This document shows, in pieces, positions 24,985 to 33,535 of a DNA stretch of 64,000 bases. The number at the start of each line of letters is the position of its first letter. Within the stretch, counting starts at the first letter, position 1. Where the stretch lies: contig NZ_JAVFVT010000011.1 in NCBI RefSeq assembly GCF_030929555.1, positions 1 to 64,000 of the forward strand, read 5' to 3'. Source of the stretch: Paenibacillus sp. LHD-117 (GTDB lineage: Bacteria; Bacillota; Bacilli; Paenibacillales; Paenibacillaceae). The notes under the pieces were generated by a model. The model had not been told where the DNA came from. It saw only the letters and a list, made by a program, of their open reading frames with translations, and searched no databases. The translations under genes were made by a program, and so were the position numbers.

Positions 24985-25083
24985 TTACCAGAATCCGGCA
25001 CATACGATGATTACGAGCAAGATAAACAATACAAGAACAGTGCCTACGCTGTTGTGACCAAAGCCTCTGCCTACGCCTGTCAT
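24985..25083 (-). CDS. YjcZ-family small sporulation membrane peptide
   Basis: A 32-residue peptide. It begins MTGVGRGFGHNS, with the Gly-rich, aromatic head usual in the family, followed by one TM helix VGTVLVLFILLVIIVCAGFW. The head and VLVLFILLVII core are the hallmark of YjcZ-family peptides made in sporulating Bacillales. Its start follows GAGGGGTGACTCCATA on the minus strand and a perfect terminator comes after it, so it is a true single-gene unit. The role of the family is unclear. Confidence 0.88.
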   Translation of the reverse strand: MTGVGRGFGHNSVGTVLVLFILLVIIVCAGFW

Positions 25084-25208
25084 TATGGAGTCACCCCTCT
25101 ACGGTAGCGTTAAAGTCTGGCGGCCGGCTGCGTGAGCCAAGGCCTATGGACGATTAGCCGCCCGACACACAATATTCTATGTGCGGAGAAGACGAATGCC
25201 TTGTGCGT

Positions 25209-26399
25209 TTACCCAGTCTTCGAAAATTGGGTGTTCGGCGCAAGCGTGCGAAATTTGTAAAAGGGGAGAAGAGCCAGCGCCAGCATGAGCGCAATGAATG
25301 CAATGTAATAAGGCGAAACATGGTCGCGAAGCTGTCCTGCCAGCATTGGACCGAGAAAGGCGCCGACCGAGAAGGCGATGGACAGCACCGAAAATGTCCT
25401 GCCGTACCTTGTGCCGCCGCTTAACTCGATCAGCAAAGTGGAAAGCGCGGGCAATATGATGCCTTTGGCCATGCCAACGAACAACAGCATGACGGCTAGA
25501 GGCAACGGAACTTCTGTCGCGATGCCGAAATAGACCAAAGCCAGGCAAAGCGCGCCCCATAACGTTCGCTGGAACGCGGGCAATCGGTTCAGGAACAGCA
25601 TGCTGAGCGTAATGAGCGCGCCGATGCTGACGACGGAGAATAAAAGGCCGGTCGTCATCATGGCTTCTCTTGTCTTCGCGAGCAGGGGAAGCTCGAAGGA
25701 AAGAATGCCCTGCGCGCAGCTGAGGGCGACGGGCAGCAGATAGATCAGCCACGGAATCGGCACGGATTGTGCGGCAGGCGTCTTGGCCTTCGATCCGGAG
25801 GGAGCGACTAAAGGATTTTGACCGGACGCCGCCACGCTGTTGTTCAGCTTTCGGTTAATTTCCTTGATGAATACGAGCGCGCAGATCGCCGTCCCGATCA
25901 AAACCCAGCCAAGAATCGTAAAGGCCGTGCCGAAGCCGATTTTGGCGACGAGATAAGCGCCTGCCGCCGGGGAGACGACGGAGGCGAGCGTGTGGACGAG
26001 GCCGTTGCCCGCCATTAGCTTGCCTTGCTCCGTAATGTCGCTCGTCAGCCTCGCTAGCAGCGACAAGCAGGCCGGCGACAGGAATGCTAGCACGAAGCCG
26101 CTGATGGAACGCAGCAGCAGAAGCTGCCACGGATCGGTGACGTACGCTTGGAACAGCAGGATGATGCCGGCGCCAAGCAGACTGAATACGATGAACAGCC
26201 GGCTGCCGTATCGGTCGACGCCGTAGCCGGCGATGACGTTGCCCGGCAAATGCGTGATGGAGTACATGCCCATCATGAGGCCGATGAAGGAAGGTGCAGC
26301 GCCGATAGAAATGGCGAACGGAGTCAAAATCGGATATTGAGCATGCAGGTCGAAAAAAGCGACGAACAGGAACAAATACAGCCATAACGCGGTTCTCAC
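25209..26399 (-). CDS. MFS transporter
   Basis: A 396-residue transporter with about 12 TM helices in two halves. The motif GYGVDRYGSRLFIVFSL (GxxxDRxGxR) lies between helices 2 and 3, typical of drug/sugar MFS exporters, and a polar linker (residues about 180-215, NNSVAASGQNPLVAPSGSKA) joins the halves. GGTRYGRTFSV is the matching loop in the second half. Substrate unknown; the DHA-like motif suggests drug or metabolite efflux. Start ATG follows AAGGAGGAT. Monocistronic. Confidence 0.88.
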   Translation of the reverse strand: MRTALWLYLFLFVAFFDLHAQYPILTPFAISIGAAPSFIGLMMGMYSITHLPGNVIAGYGVDRYGSRLFIVFSLLGAGIILLFQAYVTDPWQLLLLRSISGFVLAFLSPACLSLLARLTSDITEQGKLMAGNGLVHTLASVVSPAAGAYLVAKIGFGTAFTILGWVLIGTAICALVFIKEINRKLNNSVAASGQNPLVAPSGSKAKTPAAQSVPIPWLIYLLPVALSCAQGILSFELPLLAKTREAMMTTGLLFSVVSIGALITLSMLFLNRLPAFQRTLWGALCLALVYFGIATEVPLPLAVMLLFVGMAKGIILPALSTLLIELSGGTRYGRTFSVLSIAFSVGAFLGPMLAGQLRDHVSPYYIAFIALMLALALLPFYKFRTLAPNTQFSKTG

Positions 26400-26512
26400 A
26401 AGCGGATCCTCCTTGCATTCAAATACTTGTTAAAAAACTTCCTCTTTAGAACATATACCTACTTGTACGCCTTGATGGGACAGGATATGTCTCCCGATTG
26501 CGGACGGCGGCG

Positions 26513-26541
26513 TTTACGCCCTATTCTTGGTAGGCTATAAT
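26513..26541 (+). promoter_or_regulatory. Sigma-A promoter before the membrane protein/PBP operon
   Basis: TTTACG (26513-26518), a 17-base spacer and a perfect TATAAT (26536-26541), about 47 bases before the gene at 26588. Confidence 0.7.
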
Positions 26542-26587
26542 ATTTTGTAGTAGATGTTAGAAAGAGTTATAATAGGAGGGTTCGCGA

Positions 26588-27037
26588 ATGGATTTTTTGG
26601 ATTTTTCGGCATACGATACGGAGACATGGACAACGTTTTTACAAGAAAACTGGTTGGTGCTCGTTATTGCTTTGGTCGCGTTGCTGCTTATCGTCCGCGT
26701 CGTGAAGACGGTCGTCAAGTGGGCGCTTGCCGCGGTTATCGTCATCGGGGTCGTTCTCTACAGCGGTTATTCGCTTGACGACGTGAAGGAGATCGGCACC
26801 AAGATGATGGATACCGTGAAGCAGGAAGCGGTCACGGCGATGATCGGGGAAGCCGAGAACGCGGAGTACAAGGTAAACGAAGACGGCACGTATACGGTAA
26901 CGACGTCGAACATCGAGCTGACGGGTGAGGTTGGGGCAAGCGAAGTGAAGGTATCCCTTAAGGGCGCGCCGGCTATTACGCTTCAGCTGGACGACGCCAT
27001 TCTGACCTTTATCGAGCAAGCGAAACAAAACGGTTAA
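26588..27037 (+). CDS. Membrane-anchored protein, function unknown
   Basis: A 149-residue protein. An N-terminal segment (MDFLDFSAYDTETWTTFLQ) precedes one long or two short TM helices (LVLVIALVALLLIVRVV and WALAAVIVIGVVLYSGY). A soluble C-terminal domain from about residue 66 is rich in beta strands (GTYTVTTSNIELTGEVGASE, VKVSLKGAPAITLQLD). AATAGGAGGG precedes the ATG. It lies 44 bases before a class B PBP gene on the same strand, so a role in wall growth is possible from context only. Confidence 0.8.
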   Translation: MDFLDFSAYDTETWTTFLQENWLVLVIALVALLLIVRVVKTVVKWALAAVIVIGVVLYSGYSLDDVKEIGTKMMDTVKQEAVTAMIGEAENAEYKVNEDGTYTVTTSNIELTGEVGASEVKVSLKGAPAITLQLDDAILTFIEQAKQNG

Positions 27038-27081
27038 CAGGCAGGCCCCGCAGGCCTGCATGGATGGGGAGTGTGTGACAC

Positions 27082-29184
27082 ATGCAGGACGATCCGCAAA
27101 AGCGGGAAATCGATAATCGGCGAAACTTTTCGTTCCGCCTGAACTTTTTTTTCTTTATTACGTTTGGGTTATTCAGTCTATTGATTGTAAGACTTGCGGT
27201 ACTGCAGTTCGTAGAAGGGCCGACGCTTAGCGCGGAAGGACTGCGCAAGAGCACCCGGAACGACGCGATCGCGCCGATCCGGGGCAATATCTACGATGCG
27301 AACGGCTACCCGATCGCGTACTCGACTTCGACTCAATCGCTCTATTACAGCATTCAACCGGGCAAAGGCTACGAGGACAAAGCGAAGGCAACGGCCAAGC
27401 AGCTTGTAGAGATCTTCACGCAGTACGGCGATCCCAAGCAGGCGATGACCGAAGACGATATTATCCGCCAGATGGACCTGGAATTCGGGCGCAACACGAT
27501 CTCCACGCCGCGTCGGATCAAATCCGGTCTAACGAAAAAAGAAGTCGCTTATTTCATGGAGAACCGGACGGATTTCACCGGCGTGGACATCATGGAAGAG
27601 AGCGTGCGCAATTACGACAAAAGCTCGATCGCGGTGCAGCTCGTCGGCTATTTGAAAAAATACAAAGGCGTCCGGGTCGACAACGAGTTCTATTCGGCGA
27701 AGATGGACGAAACGGATCCCGCGCTCAAATATTTGGAAGAGGAAGAGGTCGGACTCGACGGACTGGAGTTTATGTACCAGGACGTCTTGCGCGGAAAAAA
27801 CGGGCTGAAGTCGTATCCGGTCAACAACCAGGAGCAAATTATCGGCCCGATGCAGATCACGAATCCGGAGAAAGGCGCGGATCTGTTCCTGACGATCAAC
27901 AAGAACATCCAGCTTCATACGGAGCAGTCCATCATGAACCATCTCGAGAAAATCCGCAAATCGACCAACCGGTACGAGAAAGCGGAATTCGCGCAGACGG
28001 GTTTCGCGGTCGCTATGGAAGTCGACACGGGCAAGGTCGTCGCGATGGCGAGCATGCCGGATTACAATCCGAACATCTGGGCGGGCGGCCGGATTAGCCC
28101 TGAGGATTATGAGAACTTCAGCAACGTGCTCCCGAACGGCACGATCCGTACCGTCTATGGCCCATATAAGACAAAGGTCGACAGGGACAAACATCCATCC
28201 TCGATCGTTCCTCCGGGTTCGACGATGAAGCCATTATCCGTTCTGATCGGTTTGCAAGAAGGGTTATTCTCGCCAACGACCCGGTATAACGATACGGGAT
28301 TGTTCACGTACGGCAGCAAGGGTTACGAAACCAACATCCGGAACTCCCAGAACAAGTCGTACGGCAGCATCGACGGAGCGGGCGGGATCGCCCATTCTTC
28401 CAACCCGTTCATGGCGGCGATGATCGGTAATAAGCTTTATTTGCGCGGAACCGTTAACGGCAAGTCCAGCGTCGAGATTTGGGACGGGTACATGAAGCAG
28501 TTCGGGCTTGGCGTATCGACGGAGAGCGGACTTCCGGGCGAGTCGCGCGGTATCATCGAATACTTCACCGAGGCGGAGCGGGGAAGCGCGCAGTCCGCGC
28601 TCATCCAGGCTTCCTTCGGGCAGCAAGGGCGTTACACGACTCTTCAGCTCGCGCAATATACCGCCATGCTGGCTAATCGGGGCAAGCGTATTAAGCCGCA
28701 GTTCGTGAATGAGATCAAGGATTCGGAAGGCAACCTCATTCAAGGCTATACGCCGGAGATACTGAATACCGTCGATATTCCAGAGGCGTACTGGAAGGAA
28801 ATCGAAACCGGCATGGAGCAGGTTAACGTGCAGGGGTTCGAAGGTTTCGGACACGAATTCCGCAGGAAGACGGGTACCTCGGAGCAAGACGTGTCGCAGC
28901 GCACGGCCGAGAACGCGGTGTTCATCGCTTACGCGCCTGCTGATAACCCGAAGCTGGCGGTTGCGGTCATCGTGCCGGACGGCGGCTTCGGCGGTTATGG
29001 CGCGGCTCCGATCGCACGCCAAATCTTCGACGCCTACGACGCTGAGATCGGGCTGACCGGCACGCCGAACAAGGCGCTTGCGGCTCAGCTCGCGGCTGCA
29101 TCGGCAGGCGGCGCTGCCGGCGGGACTAACGCCGACGGCACGCCTATCGCAGGCGCGGGCCAAGGGGCGGGAGACGCACAGTAG
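27082..29184 (+). CDS. Class B penicillin-binding protein (PBP2/MrdA-type transpeptidase)
   Basis: A 700-residue membrane-anchored D,D-transpeptidase that cross-links peptidoglycan. It has a short cytoplasmic tail, one TM helix (FFFFITFGLFSLLIVRLAV), a dimerisation domain with IAPIRGNIYDANGYPIAYS, then the transpeptidase domain. Active-site motifs are SxxK at Ser380 (PGSTMKP), SxN at Ser439-Asn441 (HSSNPF) and KTG at Lys596 (RKTGTSE). The C-terminus ends in a Gly/Ala-rich tail (AAQLAAASAGGAAGGTNADG). It follows a small membrane protein gene and ends before a terminator-like hairpin. Elongation-type or sporulation role cannot be separated here. Confidence 0.95.
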   Translation: MQDDPQKREIDNRRNFSFRLNFFFFITFGLFSLLIVRLAVLQFVEGPTLSAEGLRKSTRNDAIAPIRGNIYDANGYPIAYSTSTQSLYYSIQPGKGYEDKAKATAKQLVEIFTQYGDPKQAMTEDDIIRQMDLEFGRNTISTPRRIKSGLTKKEVAYFMENRTDFTGVDIMEESVRNYDKSSIAVQLVGYLKKYKGVRVDNEFYSAKMDETDPALKYLEEEEVGLDGLEFMYQDVLRGKNGLKSYPVNNQEQIIGPMQITNPEKGADLFLTINKNIQLHTEQSIMNHLEKIRKSTNRYEKAEFAQTGFAVAMEVDTGKVVAMASMPDYNPNIWAGGRISPEDYENFSNVLPNGTIRTVYGPYKTKVDRDKHPSSIVPPGSTMKPLSVLIGLQEGLFSPTTRYNDTGLFTYGSKGYETNIRNSQNKSYGSIDGAGGIAHSSNPFMAAMIGNKLYLRGTVNGKSSVEIWDGYMKQFGLGVSTESGLPGESRGIIEYFTEAERGSAQSALIQASFGQQGRYTTLQLAQYTAMLANRGKRIKPQFVNEIKDSEGNLIQGYTPEILNTVDIPEAYWKEIETGMEQVNVQGFEGFGHEFRRKTGTSEQDVSQRTAENAVFIAYAPADNPKLAVAVIVPDGGFGGYGAAPIARQIFDAYDAEIGLTGTPNKALAAQLAAASAGGAAGGTNADGTPIAGAGQGAGDAQ

Positions 29185-29298
29185 CAAAGCGGTACCGCTG
29201 CCGTTCGGCAGTAAGGCGAACGACGGGCGGTATCCGCGAAGCAAATGCGGGTGGATTATCGAGAGTTAGACCCGCGCCGATCAAAATCAATAAACAAA

Positions 29299-29342
29299 GG
29301 GGCTGTCCCAGAAGTAAACACTTTTAGGGGCAGCTTTTCTTC
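29299..29342 (+). terminator. Imperfect terminator after the PBP gene
   Basis: GGGGCTGTCCCAGAAGT pairs imperfectly with ACTTTTAGGGGCAGC, followed by TTTTCTTC. Its GGGGCTGTCCC arm matches the hairpin at 29550-29590 on the far side of the repeat array. Confidence 0.65.
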
Positions 29343-29350
29343 GTCTACAT

Positions 29351-29540
29351 GGGGTGCAGCGGACTGAATGTGTACGAAAAATCGTACAAACGACGCCCAA
29401 TCGGGGCGCATCGGGCCGAATGTGTACGAAAAATCGTACTCACGACGCCCATCTGGGGTACATCAGGCCGAATGTGTACGAAAAATCGTGCTCACAACGC
29501 ACATTTGGGGCGCAGCGGGCTGAATGGATATGAAATTTCA
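29351..29540. repeat. Tandem array of 52-bp units, each with a GTACGA-AAAA-TCGTAC hairpin
   Basis: Three full units start at 29351, 29403 and 29455 and a decayed fourth at 29507. Each has the order GGGG(c/t)GCA-CGG-GAATGTGTACGAAAAATCGTAC-CGACGCCC. The 16-base palindrome GTACGAAAAATCGTAC is identical in the first two units. In the third it changes to GTACGA/TCGTGC, which keeps pairing as G-U. GGGCG at the unit start can also pair with CGCCC near its end. Units abut with no spacers. The open frame across it is not gene-like. Confidence 0.85.
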
Positions 29541-29549
29541 AGCACGCAG

Positions 29550-29590
29550 GAGCTGTCCCAAGTCATCTATGACTTTCGGGACAGCCCCTG
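29550..29590. terminator. Terminator-like inverted repeat bounding the array
   Basis: GCTGTCCCAAGTCAT (29552-29566) pairs with ATGACTTTCGGGACAGC (29569-29585). It lies past the end of the minus-strand secreted-protein gene and mirrors the hairpin at 29299. Confidence 0.7.
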
Positions 29591-29595
29591 TTCGT

Positions 29596-30393
29596 TTATT
29601 CGGTAATTTGAAAATTCGCGAACTGTATTTTCGCCTCGGGCATGCCCGAATAAAGTTTTCGGTAAATCCCCCACTTCGGACGGTTGATCGTTGCCCCGTC
29701 TCTCCAGTTGTCTCTTGTTCCGCTGTATGACATTAGCGTCGTGCCGTCAAGCAGCTTCAGCGCCATGTTTATGGAGCCGCTGTCCGTATGTTTGACAGTG
29801 ACCGTCGCTTCCACCCATTGTCCGTCCACATTCGAGAATTCCGTCTGAGCAAGCGTCGAGAGCTGGGCCGTGTCCGTCCCGACCGGATTGTGCCTGAACT
29901 TCAAATAGCCGTTGTCGAGAGAAAACGTCAATACCGGATAACCGTCATCGCCGTCGACCGCTTTTAATTGAAAGATATGATGGAAATTTCCCGATGGCGG
30001 CATCGGGTAAGGACTCATCGCCCGGAATTGCCACTTGTATGTAGTCGTTTGCCCGTTGGTAGCGGTTACATTGCTGGGCGAGCCTTTGTACGCCTTCACC
30101 TCGATACGCTGCCTGTCCGTATTGCTGCCGTCCAGTACCGCGGTATCCGATTCCGTTCCCGCTTTGAACATAAACACGTTTCCGACATAGGACGAAGTGG
30201 ATTCGTACAGATGACCGGAATCGGTGGGACCATCGACCGGATCGGAACCCAAATATTGCTGAAAAATAGCCAGCGGCGAGCTTCCGCTGTTCGGTCCGTC
30301 GGAATTGATCGTTACCGTGGCGGCATATACGGTACTTGCGGCGAATACCGATGCGAGCGTCAAGGCGGCGGCGACTTTGTAAGACTTTTTCAT
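29596..30393 (-). CDS. Secreted jelly-roll protein, probable polysaccharide lyase
   Basis: A 265-residue secreted protein. The signal peptide MKKSYKVAAALTLASVFAAS ends near TVYA. The mature part looks like a concanavalin-type beta jelly roll, with DRQRIEVKAYKGSP, TYKWQFRAMSP, GNFHHIFQLKAVDG, YLKFRHNPVG, WVEATVTVKHTDSG and RPKWGIYRKLYSG. This order of motifs (RxExK, H-x-Q-K, W-x-GIYR) recalls heparin-lyase-like and PL20 glucuronan-lyase families. Start at 30393 follows AGGAGG with 9-base spacing. Monocistronic and divergent from the metal ABC operon. The lyase call is by pattern memory and needs a profile search. Confidence 0.6.
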   Translation of the reverse strand: MKKSYKVAAALTLASVFAASTVYAATVTINSDGPNSGSSPLAIFQQYLGSDPVDGPTDSGHLYESTSSYVGNVFMFKAGTESDTAVLDGSNTDRQRIEVKAYKGSPSNVTATNGQTTTYKWQFRAMSPYPMPPSGNFHHIFQLKAVDGDDGYPVLTFSLDNGYLKFRHNPVGTDTAQLSTLAQTEFSNVDGQWVEATVTVKHTDSGSINMALKLLDGTTLMSYSGTRDNWRDGATINRPKWGIYRKLYSGMPEAKIQFANFQITE

Positions 30394-30656
30394 TTCATGT
30401 TTCCTCCTGATCATTTGTTAGATTTGGTCGGATCCAATTGAAGGTAAAGTAAAGATAAGCAGCTCCTTTCCGAAGGAATAATTTCATTTTATAGAAATCA
30501 TTTCTATCCGATATGCGTTTTTTTTCGGTGGCTTGTGCTTTTTTGCTTTTTGAACTGGCGAAAGGTTCTGAGAACGGCCTGATCATTATGTATCGGTTGA
30601 CGAAAGCTCGTTGTCTGGAACAGGTTTGGCAGCCGACTCCGCAAACGCCAAAAAAT
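30394..30656. promoter_or_regulatory. Divergent region with palindrome ATAGAAATCATTTCTAT
   Basis: An AT-rich stretch upstream of the secreted-protein gene. At 30491-30507 there is a perfect 8-1-8 palindrome, ATAGAAAT-C-ATTTCTAT, about 100 bases before that gene's start. It has the geometry of a Fur-family or other dimer site but does not match the Fur, PerR or Zur consensus. No other gene was recognised in the region. Confidence 0.45.
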
Positions 30657-30691
30657 AAATGTTGCACAAGAGAAACATTTTTGTGTATTAT
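30657..30691 (+). promoter_or_regulatory. Promoter overlapped by a MntR-like box, metal ABC operon
   Basis: AAATGTT (30657-30663) and AACATTT (30674-30680) are perfect arms around GCACAAGAGA, giving TTGCACAAGAGAAAC, close to the Bacillus MntR box TTGCATnAGGGAAAC as I remember it. The same bases contain the -35 TTGCAC (30662-30667); the -10 TATTAT is at 30686-30691 with an 18-base spacer. A repressor bound here would block RNA polymerase. Confidence 0.65.
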
Positions 30692-30777
30692 TAAAAAAGA
30701 GGCGTTAAACAAAATGTTATTACTTGGGGCAAATTGTTTGTCCTGTTCACTATTAATCAGCTTTGGGAGGGTCATGA

Positions 30778-31746
30778 ATGAAAAGGACGAGTAAAGTGAA
30801 TTCCGCGGTGCGGAGATTTGTGATGACGATCATATTTTTATCGCTCGCGGCTCTGACGCTTGCGGCATGCGGCGGGGAACAGTCGGGGACGACGAGCGGG
30901 GATGGGAAGCTGACAATTACGGCGACGACGGGCATGATCGCGGATATCGCGGCGGTAGTAGGCGGCGACCGCGTCGCTGTAACTGGACTCATGGGGCCGG
31001 GGATCGATCCCCATCTTTATAAGGCATCGCAAGGCGACGTGAAGAAGCTGGACGGAGCCGACATTATTTTTTATAACGGCCTTCACCTGGAGGGCAAGAT
31101 GGGCGAAATTTTCGAGAAGCTGGAAAAGGGCAAACCCGTCGTCGCCGTCTCGAAGGATATCGACGAATCGAAGCTGCATGGCGATCCGAACGCGAAGGGC
31201 GGAGCGACGCATGACCCGCATATTTGGTTCAACGTGCAGCTGTGGATGTCGGCGGTCGAAGTAGTAAGAGATACGTTGAAGGAACAGGATGCCGAGAATG
31301 CCGATTATTACGAGTCGAGAGCTGCGGATTACTTGACCGAACTTTCGGAGCTGGACGGATACGCTCGCGAGCAAATCGCGCTTATTCCCGAGAAGAGCCG
31401 AATTCTGGTGACGGCCCATGACGCATTCGGATACTTCGGCGAGGCGTACGGTCTCAAAGTGTTGGGGCTGCAAGGCATGAATACGATGTCGGAATACGGC
31501 TCCAAAGACGTGAGCGAGCTTCGCGACTTCCTGGTGGATAACGGCATCAAGGCCGTGTTCATCGAATCCAGCGTTTCGTCCAAGTCGATCGAATCGGTCA
31601 TCGAAGGCGCGAAGAAGCTCGGCCACGAGGTCGTCATCGGCGGACAGCTGTTCTCCGACGCTATGGGCGATCCGGGAACGGTCGAAGGTACTTATATCGG
31701 TATGGTGAAGCATAACGTAGATACGATCGTAGCTGCGCTCAAATAA
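30778..31746 (+). CDS. mntA: Metal ABC transporter substrate-binding lipoprotein (Mn/Zn type)
   Basis: A 322-residue cluster A-I binding protein. A lipoprotein signal ends at Cys31 (LTLAACGG). Metal ligands are in [17 protein letters not shown], the Glu of [10 protein letters not shown] and the Asp near [10 protein letters not shown]. It has no His-rich loop, and [13 protein letters not shown] matches the manganese/TroA-like subgroup rather than ZnuA. It is first of a four-gene operon in the order binding protein, ATPase, permease, permease, identical to Bacillus mntABCD, behind a MntR-like box. Zinc or iron remains possible. Confidence 0.92.
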   Translation: MKRTSKVNSAVRRFVMTIIFLSLAALTLAACGGEQSGTTSGDGKLTITATTGMIADIAAVVGGDRVAVTGLMGPGIDPHLYKASQGDVKKLDGADIIFYNGLHLEGKMGEIFEKLEKGKPVVAVSKDIDESKLHGDPNAKGGATHDPHIWFNVQLWMSAVEVVRDTLKEQDAENADYYESRAADYLTELSELDGYAREQIALIPEKSRILVTAHDAFGYFGEAYGLKVLGLQGMNTMSEYGSKDVSELRDFLVDNGIKAVFIESSVSSKSIESVIEGAKKLGHEVVIGGQLFSDAMGDPGTVEGTYIGMVKHNVDTIVAALK

Positions 31747-31775
31747 ACCGCCCACCACGAAAGGAAGCGAATGCG

Positions 31776-32588
31776 ATGAGTATGGCGAAAACAATGACCG
31801 GAATGGCTGCGCGAGAAGCAGCCCCGCTGTCGATAAGCGGACTCAGCGTGGCATACCAGAAGAAACCCGTCCTGCGGAACGTTTCGTTCGAGGTGAACGA
31901 AGGCGAGCTGATCGGCGTCATCGGGCCGAACGGCGCGGGAAAGTCCACGATGATGAAGGCTGCGCTCGGACTCCTTCCAAGCATTAGCGGGGAAGTGCTC
32001 GTCTACGGCAAAAGCTTGAAAAGCCAGCGCAAGCTGATCGGCTATGTGCCGCAGCGCGAGTCGGTCGACTGGGACTTTCCGACGAACGCGCTCGACGTCG
32101 TTCTCATGGGGACATACGGCCGGCTCGGCTGGATCCGTCGCCCGGGCGCGAAGGAAAAGGCGCATGCGCTCGAATGCCTCCGGAAGGTCGGCATGGCCGA
32201 CTTCGCCGACCGCCAGATCAGCCAGCTGTCCGGCGGGCAGCAGCAGCGCGTGTTCCTGGCTCGCGCGCTTGCCCAGAACGCGAAGCTGTATTTCATGGAC
32301 GAACCGTTCGCCGGCGTCGACGCCGCGACGGAGAAAGCCATCATAACGCTGCTTCAAGAGCTGAAGAAACAAGGGAAAACCGTCATCGTCGTTCATCACG
32401 ACTTGGCGACGGTCAGACAATATTTCGACTCCGTGCTGCTGCTGAACGTCGAGCTGCAAGCTTTCGGGCCAACCGAGTCGACGTTTACGCACGAGAAGCT
32501 GCAACGGACCTATGGCGGCAGGCTAGCCTTCCTGGACCAGGGCGAGGTCGCCATATCCGGCGCAAGCGGCGGAGGTGGTACGTTATGA
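31776..32588 (+). CDS. mntB: Metal ABC transporter ATP-binding protein
   Basis: A 270-residue ATPase that powers the metal importer. Walker A is [11 protein letters not shown], the Q-loop is [13 protein letters not shown] (typical for metal ABC-3 partners), the signature is [13 protein letters not shown], Walker B is [12 protein letters not shown] and the H-loop is VVHHDLATV. The stop overlaps the permease start (ATGA), so translation is coupled. It begins 30 bases after the binding-protein gene. Confidence 0.95.
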   Translation: MSMAKTMTGMAAREAAPLSISGLSVAYQKKPVLRNVSFEVNEGELIGVIGPNGAGKSTMMKAALGLLPSISGEVLVYGKSLKSQRKLIGYVPQRESVDWDFPTNALDVVLMGTYGRLGWIRRPGAKEKAHALECLRKVGMADFADRQISQLSGGQQQRVFLARALAQNAKLYFMDEPFAGVDAATEKAIITLLQELKKQGKTVIVVHHDLATVRQYFDSVLLLNVELQAFGPTESTFTHEKLQRTYGGRLAFLDQGEVAISGASGGGGTL

Positions 32589-33535
32589 GCAACTTCTTCG
32601 CGATGTTAGCCGATCCGAACATGCAGTGGATCTTCTTCGGCTGCATGCTGCTCGGCCTTAGCTCCGGCGTCATCGGCAGCTTCTCTTATTTGCGCAAACA
32701 AAGCTTGGTCGGGGATACGCTCGCGCATGCCGCGTTGCCGGGGATCTGCATCGCGTTTATGTTGACAGGCGTCAAGTCGATCGGGATCTTCCTGATCGGC
32801 GCCGGAATCGCCGGCGTCATCGCGACTTTCGGCATCGGCTATATTACGCGGCATTCCCGCTTGAAACAGGATGCGGCGCTTGGCATCGTGCTCAGTTCGT
32901 TCTTCGGTCTCGGAATCGTATTATTGACCTTCATCCAGCATGGGGACTACGGCAACCAATCCGGTCTCGACAAGTTTCTGTTCGGGCAAGCGGCGGCCAT
33001 GGTCGGCTCCGACGTCGTCACGATGTCGGTCATCTGCCTCGCGCTCGTGTCGGTCTGCACGTTATTGTTCAAGCAGTTCAAGCTTATCTCGTTCGATCCC
33101 GGCTTCGCGAAGGGACTTGGTTATCCCGTCGCGCTGCTGGAGCAGCTTCTTATGCTGCTCGTCGTCGTGGCGGTCGTCGTCGGCATTCAAGCGGTTGGCG
33201 TCGTGCTCATCGCCGCTTTGCTGATCACGCCTGCCGTATCCGCCAGATACTGGACGAATAGACTCGGCTTCATGGTTGTCCTGTCTGGCGCGTTCGGGGC
33301 GTTAAGCGGGGCGCTGGGCACCTGGATCAGCTCCTCCGTCTCGAACCTGCCGACCGGTCCCGTTACGGTGCTTGCCGCTACGGCATTCTTCGGTATATCG
33401 GTGCTCTTCGGACCGGAGCGGGGGCTTCTCGCGAAACGTATACTGCGCATCCGAGTCAAGCGGCGGTTCCTGCTTGAGAACGACATTCGCAAACCTGTAG
33501 CCGGAGAGCGGATGAAAGGGGAGACGGCAGGATGA
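32585..33535 (+). CDS. mntC: Metal ABC transporter permease (ABC-3 family), first copy
   Basis: A 316-residue membrane subunit with about eight to nine TM helices. [35 protein letters not shown] and [20 protein letters not shown] are ABC-3 family motifs. The start at 32585 overlaps the ATPase stop; the longer open frame from 32174 only shadows the ATPase gene. Its C-terminus extends about 20 residues past the last helix ([13 protein letters not shown]). It overlaps the second permease by 4 bases. Confidence 0.94.
   Translation: MSNFFAMLADPNMQWIFFGCMLLGLSSGVIGSFSYLRKQSLVGDTLAHAALPGICIAFMLTGVKSIGIFLIGAGIAGVIATFGIGYITRHSRLKQDAALGIVLSSFFGLGIVLLTFIQHGDYGNQSGLDKFLFGQAAAMVGSDVVTMSVICLALVSVCTLLFKQFKLISFDPGFAKGLGYPVALLEQLLMLLVVVAVVVGIQAVGVVLIAALLITPAVSARYWTNRLGFMVVLSGAFGALSGALGTWISSSVSNLPTGPVTVLAATAFFGISVLFGPERGLLAKRILRIRVKRRFLLENDIRKPVAGERMKGETAG

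Noticed and set aside
29351..29540. Possible CRISPR array
   Set aside because: The repeats abut directly with no unique spacers, units are 52 bases and no cas gene is near.
32174..32584. Extended N-terminus of the first metal permease
   Set aside because: The extra 137 codons lie entirely within the ATPase gene in another frame; ATG 32585 with the ATGA overlap is the proper start.
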